Source: Triglochin maritima
Lineage: Eukaryota > Streptophyta > Magnoliopsida > Alismatales > Juncaginaceae
DNA: 64,000 nt
NCBI GenBank assembly: GCA_963682175.1
Contig: OY821784.1
Location: forward strand, 22,735,621-22,799,620
Direction: 5' to 3'
Positions within the stretch are counted from its first letter, which is position 1. Each line of letters begins with the position of its first letter. Positions 55,431-64,000 of the stretch are shown here, one piece after another. A program made the position numbers and the translations under genes. Below the pieces are notes generated by a model. It searched no databases, was not told where the DNA came from, and worked only from the letters and a program-made list of their open reading frames with translations.

Positions 55431-56865
55431 GGAAACATGGTTGTTGACCTACATCCCATTTCTCAAGGTCACAATGGCCTTGACATGGTCAACACATTCT
55501 TCCACACAGCTAACTTGTGGTTCTCGGGGTATCGAACTTGCAATTTGCGTGTTCAGTTGCTGATGAGCACTGGGGTTAGCCACAGGTTGGCTCGGCAGAG
55601 TCCCTCGATCTCTCACATATACTGACCGAGCCAATTAACCCATTTGAAGATCCAGAGACTTGATGGTCTGCTAATTTGAAGTGAGAACTTGACTAGTTGA
55701 TGACATGAAGTTTTTATTTGAGTTTTCAAATCCACGAGTCAAGGTTTGAAGTGAATGAATCGGGTTTCAATATTGTTGGAGTTTCGGAAACCTGAAAGAT
55801 TAGGGGATTGAGTTTGGGGTGGCTGATAAGATTGTGAATGCATGGGATGTTGGTATGGTCAGTTAGGTTGTCGAGAGAAATTTTGAGGACTACCCTGGAC
55901 ATTGTTTTGGTGTCGGGAAAAGTTAGCGTGGTTCCTTCATCCAGGGTTATATGATGATGAATATGGGCCATTCCTGGTTATATGATAGATGCCATTGACT
56001 TGCTCCATCTCTGGAGGAATGGATACACACTCGTCCCCTAAATGACCTACCCTACCACAAATATAACAAGGAACCGGACTAGATGTAGACACATAAGACA
56101 CAACTCGTTGGTTTTTTAGCTTAATCGAATCCATACAGTGCATTAAGGTTGCCATGTATGCCTCGGTGGTTGTAGTGGTATCGATAGAAATTGCGGCTCC
56201 CGATCTAGGCGTGTTTGCAATTGCGATCCTCACTACTATGCTAGATGATGGTGATGGTTCCCTCACACATTCCCACTGCATGGTTTTCTCAGCGATGTCT
56301 TCTAGGAAAGCACATGCCTCCCTTTCATCCTTTCCTAAGAACTCTTCTTGACATATAGACTCAAGCAGTGTTCAAGACGGAATATGAAGACCCTCGTAGA
56401 CAATATGATAAAGGCACCACAACTCAATGTCATGGTGTGGGCATGAGGATAGTAGCTCCTTGAACCTCTCTAAATATGCATGGAATGATTCGGTCTCATG
56501 CTGATAAATCGAATTGATTTCGTTCCATAGTTTTTGAGTCTGATGAGTTGGAAAGTATTTCTTGAGGAATGGAGATTGGAATTCATCCCATGTTTTGAAG
56601 GCATTCACCTGGTTTTTGTACAACCACCTCTTTGCATCATCCTTCAATGCAAATAGAATAAGCCTCAGGTGGATGGAGTCTGTGCTGAGTTGTTGCAGCT
56701 TGAACATTGCACAGACCTCCTCAAATCCTCTGAGAAAGATATAAGGTCACTCGTCCCAATGATGTCAGGGAGCATGGAAATAAATTGAGGCTTAACCTCA
56801 AAGTGGTTCCCATTCACCTCCGGCAATAAGATGCATGAAGGTAGAGCAGCACGATTGGGTAGCAT
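55431..56865 (-). pseudogene. gag: Athila-like gag of element 3
   Basis: Frames at 56865-56665, 56707-56372, 56281-55937 and 55971-55449. The first two give NHFEVKPQFISMLPDI and DSIHLRLILFALKDDAKRWLYK, AFKTWDEFQSPFLKKYFP and ESFHAYLERFKELL, the retrotransposon Gag domain. The third has a zinc knuckle CYICGRVGHLGDEC with all four ligands, unlike the two damaged knuckles of element 1. Frameshifts and stops separate the pieces. Confidence 0.85.
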
Positions 56866-58177
56866 CGATCGTGGAGGGGTAAGGGAGCTAGGGGAGCCAA
56901 CTGACGACGCTGTATATCCACACCTGTCGGATAAGTAGCTGGTACAGGTCCAAAACCTAGGTCATCCTCGTGTGGAAAATGAGTGGCGACGTTCTCGGGA
57001 ATGCATTCAAAAGGTCGACAATCGAGGACAGATTGAGGTCGTATCTTGTTAAACGACCTTCAGTGTCTCGTGACCACAATGGCATGCATAAGGCTGCACA
57101 CCCACACATGTCACACGAAATACAAACCTTTTTTTACGCAATTAAAACAGAGGGTCGAGAGGAGAAGATGGGAAGAGTCAGATGATAAGGGAAGAATTCC
57201 TTATGCTACGTCGAATAGGTAATGGTAGAAGCTCACACGTAAAAAAGGCTCAAATAGCCTACGGTAACTATAGGTACTTACAACTAGAAGACGCCCAACT
57301 GCGAGGTCACGTAGCCTCAACATGGCTCACCACCCTACGACGAAGACCACAAAGCCCATCAAGTGAGGCAAGATCCAGAGATCTCGTCTCTCCTATTATC
57401 GACAGAGTGGGCGACGCCAATCAGGCTATGACGGTCGCGACCGGATCACTCTCCTAATGCGCCCGTGGTCCTTAAGAGTCAATGTCTACGTGATTTTAAA
57501 ATTAAGCTTTTTAAGATGTGATTTGTGGGGCTGAAGGAAAGGGTGATGAAATTCCCCACCTTATCTTGAAGACTATAGGTGGTGCCCCTTAAAGATGTTT
57601 TGAAACCTTAATCTATCAAGCAACTCACCAAACAAGAACTCACCTCACTCTTGTTCCAATGGAAGTCCTGCTAACTAATGCATGGTCAAACTAAGTAATG
57701 CATGAATGAGAATAGGAGATGCATACCTCGCGCCAACACTCATCAATTGAAAGTATAGCTAAATGAAAAGACAAACTATATGCCTAAGTCAAGTACATGA
57801 TGCATGACCTAACCAAGCAAGAATGCCTAATCTTTTGCTTTGGATTTTAATGACCAAGTTGATTAAACAGGGGAATGATAGGTTTATTGATTAATCTGGC
57901 AGCAATCTACGGGTAAAAAACATGCAATATTGGGCTCCCAGACAACTAAACTAGTACTACCAACCAAACAAAGAAGAAATGGAGAAAATGAAGCTTACCA
58001 GCCCACCAGTAAGCGGTCTCAGACCGTTATCTGGTGGTCTTTGTAGCTGCAAAAGGTCCCAAATTTTTCTTTCTTCTTCTTCTCAGTGATTCCTAAACGT
58101 CCTGAAATAAAACAACACTAAAAACAAAAGATCAAATCCCCTCGAATCGTCCAAACCAGAGTCTGGACAGAACACCT
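56866..58177 (-). other. Gag start region and 5' leader of element 3
   Basis: No continuous ORF. 57230-57480 matches 7640-7890 of element 1. Paired palindromes CCACCAGTAAGCGGTC (58003-58018) and CCGTTATCTGGTGGTC (58024-58039), starts 21 bp apart, sit about 140 bp from the primer site. Confidence 0.65.
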
Positions 58178-58194
58178 CCCCGGCAACCGCACCA
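58178..58194 (-). other. Primer binding site, Asp-tRNA type (element 3)
   Basis: The minus strand reads TGGTGCGGTTGCCGGGG, nearly the canonical Athila Asp-type site; 8 bp separate it from the LTR at 58203. Confidence 0.78.
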
Positions 58195-58202
58195 AAAAAA
58201 CT

Positions 58203-58352
58203 TGATTGATTTAGTTATAATACCGCAAGTACACAGATACGATGAAGCAGTGACAAGTACGAGTCAAGTCCACAGGGAGGTGTGTCAACTCTGGTTCTTC
58301 AGAAATCCAATGGAAAATAAAGGGGAGAAGAAGTTTGATTACACTAAACTAG
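58203..58352 (-). repeat. 5' LTR remnant of element 3
   Basis: Aligns with the first 150 bp of the LTR at 37774. It is cut at about 58352, after ACTAG, where unrelated sequence begins with TGTAAAGCC. Confidence 0.8.
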
Positions 58353-59620
58353 TGTAAAGCCACCGATCTTGTGGGTATGCACACTGGGAAAGGAACACTA
58401 GTGTCACGATCAAAGACCTCCGCGACGACCAAAGAAGTTACAATAGACAGACCAAAATAGACAACTCAACAACACATGGAGGAACATACATGGATAGACC
58501 AACAGAATATAACTAAAACAACTGATTATCCATATATGTAAAGGATTCAATTACAACACATCAAGTACAAACGGAAACACAACACAATAAAAGCGGCACT
58601 AAAGATAATAGAAAGACTCTGGTCAACGTGTCCCTCGTGTACAGAACCCTCTGAAACTCATCCAGTCCACCCCTGAAGGAACCTAAGTACCTGAGGCACA
58701 ACATCAACAAATATGCTTTAGTTTTCAATAAAGAAAACCCAGTATGCCCCCGGCCCAATCAAAGTTTTATAGAAGAATGCATGCAATCTAACTAAGACAA
58801 AAGCATCAGAGTCACAATAGAAAAGCACAATATGCAACAGAAGGCTACAACTCCAACCCGACCACATTCCTCTAAAAGGAACCAGAACACCAGACACGCT
58901 TGTTAGAAGTAGAAGCGGGTCACTCGACAGTGACCCTACCGCTTGGCACAAAGTGGTACGCCGGTTAGATGCCCCAAATCGCGGAAATAAACCTACATGG
59001 TGCCATCACGAACTTGGGAACATCTAACCTGAGACAGAATGGCAGCGTGCCTACCCAAGAATTATCTTACGCCTTGCCTCCACATAAAGGTCTTATGCGA
59101 ATGGCCTCTGAAGCTAGAGGACCCACTCATGGCCTGTCGGCCCAGAAAATAGAACGTGCCCAGAATTACTTATCAGATTAAATGTAATGCTAGGTACTTA
59201 AGCATCTAAAATCTAATGTAGCTACATAGTCCAGAACGAGCTCAAGGAAGGATAAATGAATACCCTCCTCACAGCCCCAAAAAAATCAGAACCAGAACAT
59301 CCCAATCAGGGATCAAAATGCACTCACAACAGTAAACAATCATAACCGGATTGGTAAATCAAGATAACAACTAATCGAGTCGTCTACGGGTCATGATAAT
59401 GATGTTATAAGGTCTGATGTCCTATGAAACATACATAACCACATCAGAACACTTCACATCACTAACACATAGACATGTAAGAAGAAATAGGATCATGCAT
59501 TACAGCAAGGTACATCATAATCGAACTCCACAATAATTGATAACATGCATCATCAATTTCAAAGCGTATATGCAATAGTAGTTTAAATCTCAGAACATGA
59601 TCAGAGTTGCTGTGGGTATG

Positions 59621-59678
<58 letters not shown>

Positions 59679-60590
59679 GAATAACATGATGGGGCATGCT
59701 GGAAATATCAGCAAACAATATAGATCTCTAAACTAGCATACATGTGTGCAATCGGGTTAACATGTTGCATTAGAATATGACACGAATAGCATATAACATG
59801 AAAGAGTCTGATTATGTTCATGTGTACATGCATGACTCCAGAATCAAGAAATACACACACACCATATTATAATTCAGCACGAATAGAGTAACATAACGTG
59901 CACAACAATTGGAGACATCATAAACTAACGTCATAAACAATCAGTAATGTGCACCATCACATGATAGGACTAGAACCTCAGAACATGATCAGACCTTATG
60001 TGGACATGATACGACATATATATCAGTGACACAACAAGGCCAAAGATACATATGATATCAGGAAGCTATATTTATATATACACATGCATAGACCGTATAC
60101 ATGCAGGCAATGGGGTTACACGTGGTAATAAAGCTTATAATGGGCAACATATAATATTGATGGATATAATAGCATTTCTAATTGAGAACATGACATTAAT
60201 ATCAGAGGATATACACGAAATCAGATCAAGCACATAGACTAAACGTTGTTGGGCAAAAATCAGGTTTGAGAAACTCATAGCAACATTAGTGCCGATACAT
60301 GCATCTATACCAATTGCATCAACATTTGAATTAAACTATATAACTTATGCTCAAATGCTGTAAAGAATATATCTTGGAGGGATTACAAATCAAAGCATAT
60401 ATATGGATTGGTCATGACTGAGATAAAATTAGACAAGATAAACTTCTTTTATCATTCTCATCGACAAATGCAATATTACTTGAACTTGAAATCATATCAC
60501 AAACATGCTAGATCTGAAATCAGTACCGTGTCATATGAATGATGCCTGATTGAAATCATAAAATAACAAATGAATATCAGTAGTACAACA
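58353..60590. other. Unclassified LTR-like stretch
   Basis: The 2238-bp stretch starts TGTAAAGCCACC exactly where element 3's 5' LTR is cut and ends GTAGTACAACA before an LTR start, so it has TG...CA ends. It has no ORF with a recognisable domain. Loosely repeated blocks (CTCAGAACATGATCAGA at 59590 and 59971) recur about 380 bp apart. It could be a solo LTR or fragment of another gypsy family. No target duplication is visible, because the right side is occupied by another insertion. Confidence 0.4.
59623..59675. repeat. (AT)n microsatellite
   Basis: About 26 uninterrupted AT units inside the unclassified stretch. Confidence 0.95.
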
Positions 60591-61320
60591 TGTTGACTTT
60601 TTGGCCTTAATCTATGTTTTGATGATTTAATCAACCCAATCTTTAATTGTAATCATGTAAGAGTAGCACACATATTGCATAGCATATATATTTTATTGTG
60701 CTAACCTCCACAGGTGATCAAGACTCAAGAAAGAAAGGAAATCAAGTCAAGACATGTATTAAAGCTATATTGGAGACATGTAATCTTGCTTTTCTTTGAG
60801 TCTTATGAACATTGTATTAATTCAGCATACTTGGGCTAAAATCAACTCACATACTAGGTTTCCTATAGAAGTCACACACAAAATTTCACATCATTTGGAC
60901 TTCAATAGGTCACCCAAACATAGACCGAAAAACACTAAACCAAAACCAGAACAGTCTGCCCACGTTCGGTCGACGGAGTGATAAATTATCCAGTTAGTGT
61001 TTTCTACCATCCGCTCAGTCGACCGTCCAGACCTTTTCGGTCAATCGAGTAACCACAAATTTCCGACCGTTTGTTTTGTCGTTTTATTCCAATGGTCGTA
61101 TTTTTATTATTTCCAATTACCCCAAAAATACATTTTGCCTATCGGTTGATCGTGAACCTTTTGGTCGACCGAACTTATAGTGTCTCCATTTTGTGCAACT
61201 GCCTGGACGTTTTCGGTCGACCGAAGACTTTGCATCGGTCCACCGAACATGATCACTTTTGCCAACCCAGTAGAGCCTCTTAGTTTACGATCGACCGAAC
61301 CTATCTCGGTGTTTGACCGT
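60591..61320 (+). repeat. Sirevirus-like LTR 5' part, cut by element 5
   Basis: It starts TGTTGACTTTTTGGCC and is collinear with 42697-43410 of the solo LTR, ending CTATCTCGGTGTTTGACCGT where element 5 begins. Palindrome pairs at 61143/61162 (offset 19) and 61214/61236 (offset 22). The missing part should lie beyond the right window edge. Confidence 0.75.
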
Positions 61321-62855
61321 TGATTGATCGTTTTATATTTAACCGCAAGTGCACGGCCGCGTTGAAGCGGTGTCAAATACGGGTCGTCCACTGGGAGGTG
61401 TGTCGACACTTGGTTTGTGCGAAGGCGAGAGGTAAAGAAAGGGAAGAAAGGTTGGTTACACTAAACTACACTAAGACGCAAATGGAAATGGAAAAGAAGC
61501 AATAAAACTAAACCCCAAAGGGGGTAGAGAAATAATGTGAACATAAAGAAGTGTATGTGTGTGTGTGTGTTCATTAAGCTTTTCACAACATGTAGTGCAT
61601 GAAATCATAAAAATACATCCAACTTAGCCTCCACATGAATTAAGATAAGACTACATCATTAAAACATACAAGACAATAGTTGGAATGAAGCTACATGAAC
61701 TCAAGTATAAAGACTAGACTACATCATTAAAACATACAAGACATTAGCTAAGGTAAAGGCAACAAGAGTTCATACACTACAACTTGTGTTTCCAATATTA
61801 ATTCCTATCCATATCCTAACCTTATCATTCCCCATAAAATAGATCCACTAATCAAAGCATAAGCTAAGCTTCATTCAAGAGCATTAGCATATCAAAGATA
61901 AGAGTGGAGACCCATTAGATGGTTATGGAAATCATTTAAAGCTCAAGGGATTAAGATAACACACACTTAATACACTACATGATTATATCACATATTTCTC
62001 CACCCCCCAAATAAGGATGGAACTACTCAGTACTCATTACACTAACTATATTAACAAAAGCAAGCATAATACTGAAATAAAACTACACTAATCAAGCAAG
62101 AAATATTAAAGAAGCATAAAACAAAACAAACAAGCAAGCATGCATATGAAAGGAAATTAAACTAAGAGAGGAACAACACAATTAAAGGAAAACATCTATT
62201 ATTAACTCACTCAATTACAAGTAGCTCTTCCTCCACCAGAGTTTTGCTTCAAGGCTTCACTCTTAGTAGGGAAGGTGGCCACCAAAGAGAGAGATGGATA
62301 CAATGGGAGGTGAAGAGTTCTATTTATAAGCATGGAAAAACATTATCCGGGACAATCCCCCGATGTGGGACTAAACCAATAACAAAAATAGCCTAAACAC
62401 ATGATAATACAAGTCCAGGAGAAAGCTTGGCGGATCTGGGGCCATATGGACCGCCAATTAGCGGTCCAAGACTGCCAATTGGCGGTCTATAAACTTCAGA
62501 TCTGCTTGGTTTTTGTTTTGGGCTTTGCTTGGAGTGTTTCTTGGTCTTGGATGCATCTAACTTGTTTAGTGGAGCTCCGACCCGAATCGAATTGACAAAA
62601 TACTCCCCATGATGGTGTGGAGTTTCCTGTTTTGCTCTTAGGTCCTTCTGTCTTACGATCAGGTCCTTCTGTCTTGCATCTTGGTCCCCAGGTCTCACAA
62701 TTAAGTCCTTTTTCCTGCTTTTGGGTCCTTTCATGGCTCTTCTCTTCAAACCTCTTTATTTCTGAAAACTAAACATAAAACTCGTCACGTAGCATTGCTT
62801 AGGTGTAAGATAATCGATATAAGATACAAATATAAGCATGAAATGATGTCAATCG
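61321..62855 (-). repeat. 3' LTR of element 5 (type A)
   Basis: 1535 bp, TGATTGATCG to GTCAATCG (the terminal CA has become CG). Paired palindromes CCGCCAATTAGCGGTC (62451-62466) and CTGCCAATTGGCGGTC (62472-62487), starts 21 bp apart. Confidence 0.85.
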
Positions 62856-63794
62856 AATACCCCCACACCTAAGTTTTTGCTAGTCCCGAGCAAAACAAAG
62901 AAAGAGAAAAGCAAACAAAAAACAAGAAATCCTAACTCACTTTCGTAGGAATCACGGTTGCACTTAGCACGTGCAACAAGCCGTTAAACCTCTTTGTTGC
63001 CAAGGAGGAGGAGTGTTGTCTCCTGAGGGTTTTCAGCGGATATACCCACAAAATCAGAACAAGATGCATTATTCAATCTAGACCTCGACTCATTGGAAAT
63101 ATTTTGTCGATCAATGGACGCGGTAATCCTACGGGCCGACTCTATATAGGTAATCAGTCCACACGTAGCCTAATAAACCATTCGTGCAAGTTAAATAAGG
63201 AATTAAGTGAAAGACATGGACAACCTCAAGATCCTCAAGTGATACAAAGTGTAAGGTCCATTAAGGTTCTTATTTGCATTACCATTTTTTTTCTTTTTGT
63301 TTCTTTTCACACATTTTGTTTCTTTTTTTTCTTTTTATTAGTTGGAGCTTCGTTCTCCCAGGGTCAGGTTTCGTGCATCATTCCCCATGAGGACTTACAC
63401 TATCACGTACACCTTTCCCCAAATCTCCACAGAGGGCAATCCCTACCACCCGTGTAACGGGAGTTCGGTCGGCGCATCCCAAGTCAGATGACTCGAAAGC
63501 ATCAGGCACAAAGGCCCCTCAGCCCTACTTTCCCGAGTGATAGGAGACGTGCGAGAAGAGAGAACACCACTTATTTCTTATCTACACATGAACTAAAACC
63601 CCTACACTAATGTCTCACAACAAGATTAAGAGGGTCCTTGACTACAACAAACTTCCCAAATGAACAAACACGAATTATTGACTCACTAGGTTCAGGGTGG
63701 ACTTCTTTGAATGTTTGAGCACTGAAACCATATGATTACTCACCCCCAAAGGAAAATTGGGGTGCATCCTAACGACTCGATAAATCCAAAAACT
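62856..63794 (-). other. Interior remnant of element 5
   Basis: The polypurine tract (minus strand, AGGTGTGGGGGTATT at 62856-62870) is well preserved. The rest matches the family 3' noncoding region. It jumps near 63785 from that region straight to the primer-site edge, so leader, gag and pol are all deleted. Confidence 0.75.
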
Positions 63795-64000
63795 TGATTG
63801 ATCTCGTTTTATATTTAACCGCAAGTGCACGGCCGCGTTGAAGCGGTGGCAAATACGGGTCGTCCACTGGGAGGTGTGTCGACACTTGGTTTGTGCGAAG
63901 GCGAGAGGTAAAGAAAGGGAAGAAAGGTTGGTTACACTAAACTACACTAAGGTGCAAATGGAAATGGAAGAAAAGCAAGAAAACTAAACCCCAAAGGGGG
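63795..64000 (-). repeat. 5' LTR of element 5, partial
   Basis: Starts TGATTGATCTCG. Closely matches 61321-61524, with a 2-bp indel and a few substitutions. Continues beyond the window. Confidence 0.85.

Larger units (their letters stand above)
37774..58352 (-). mobile_element. Athila-like element with full pol (element 3), heavily nested
   Basis: On the minus strand: truncated 5' LTR (58203-58352), Asp-type primer site (58178-58194), leader, gag, protease, RT, RNase H, integrase, env-like ORF, 3' noncoding region, polypurine tract (39195-39211) and 3' LTR (37774-39194). Insertions within it are a CACTA MITE (39816-39917), a solo LTR (42697-44196) and a Tekay-like element (45126-53296). Without these the element is about 10.8 kb, a plausible Athila size. 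All ORFs are broken. The 5' LTR is cut at 58352. Confidence 0.85.
61321..64000 (-). mobile_element. Short-interior Athila-like element (element 5), right end cut by window
   Basis: Two LTRs in the same orientation (61321-62855 and 63795-64000 onward) enclose only 939 bp. The interior holds the polypurine tract and 3' noncoding region but no coding sequence, and just the first bases next to the LTR of an Asp-type primer site (CCAAAAACT at 63786-63794). Over the visible 206 bp the LTRs are about 95-97% identical. It is either a recent internal deletion or a miniature non-autonomous family. Confidence 0.75.

Noticed and set aside
58561..59181. Readings of 65-77 codons in the unclassified stretch
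   Set aside because: No recognisable domain, and the readings occur on both strands of LTR-like DNA.
1..64000. tRNA, rRNA or microRNA genes
   Set aside because: No cloverleaf-compatible A/B box arrangement or rRNA core sequence was noticed on either strand. Primer sites resemble tRNA 3' ends but are not tRNA genes.

Overview
The window reads as pericentromeric-type or intergenic DNA of a flowering plant with a large, retrotransposon-rich genome. No host gene, rRNA or tRNA gene could be supported. Almost all of the sequence belongs to LTR retrotransposons inserted into one another. The plant assignment rests on initiator-Met-tRNA and Asp-tRNA type primer sites, plant-type Ty1/copia (Sirevirus-like) and Ty3/gypsy (Tekay-like chromovirus, Athila-like) proteins, and a CACTA miniature element.

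Layout. 1-10122: a non-autonomous Athila-like element on the minus strand. Its 3' LTR is cut by the window edge, its interior carries a 3.08-kb tandem duplication and an unrecognised protein domain, and its Asp-type primer site and 5' LTR are present. 10123-12399 and 23043-25800: a second, damaged element of the same group, split by a complete 10.6-kb Sirevirus-like element at 12400-23042 (two 1745-bp LTRs, target duplication ACATG). 25801-28126: an LTR fragment holding a solo LTR. 28127-36274: a plus-strand Athila-like relic (gag, RT and integrase pieces) that received two solo LTRs. 36275-37773: a gypsy LTR tail and about 590 bp of unassigned sequence. 37774-58352: a large minus-strand Athila-like element with gag, protease, RT, RNase H, integrase and env-like pieces, interrupted by a CACTA MITE, a solo LTR and a complete Tekay-like element at 45126-53296 (target duplication TTAAT). 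58353-61320: an unclassified LTR-like stretch and an LTR fragment. 61321-64000: an LTR pair around only 0.94 kb of interior, running off the window.

How the parts work. Each autonomous family would encode Gag for the particle, protease, reverse transcriptase-RNase H and integrase. The non-autonomous elements share leader, primer site, polypurine region and LTR ends with the 37774-58352 element, so they would have depended on proteins of such a relative. Every coding region seen carries stops or frameshifts, so no copy here looks able to move by itself now.

The strongest unexplained signal is a shared regulatory architecture. Unrelated families (Sirevirus-like, Tekay-like, two Athila-like LTR types) carry pairs of perfect or near-perfect palindromes whose starts are 19 to 22 bp apart, mostly upstream of the LTR TATA box. 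In the Sirevirus-like element 18 pairs have an offset of exactly 19 bp, 11 in the U3 and 7 in the spacer between pol and the third ORF. In the Athila-like families the offset is 21 bp at ten loci, in U3, in the leader and once between integrase and the env-like ORF. The palindromes differ in sequence between groups, but the roughly two-helical-turn pairing is kept.
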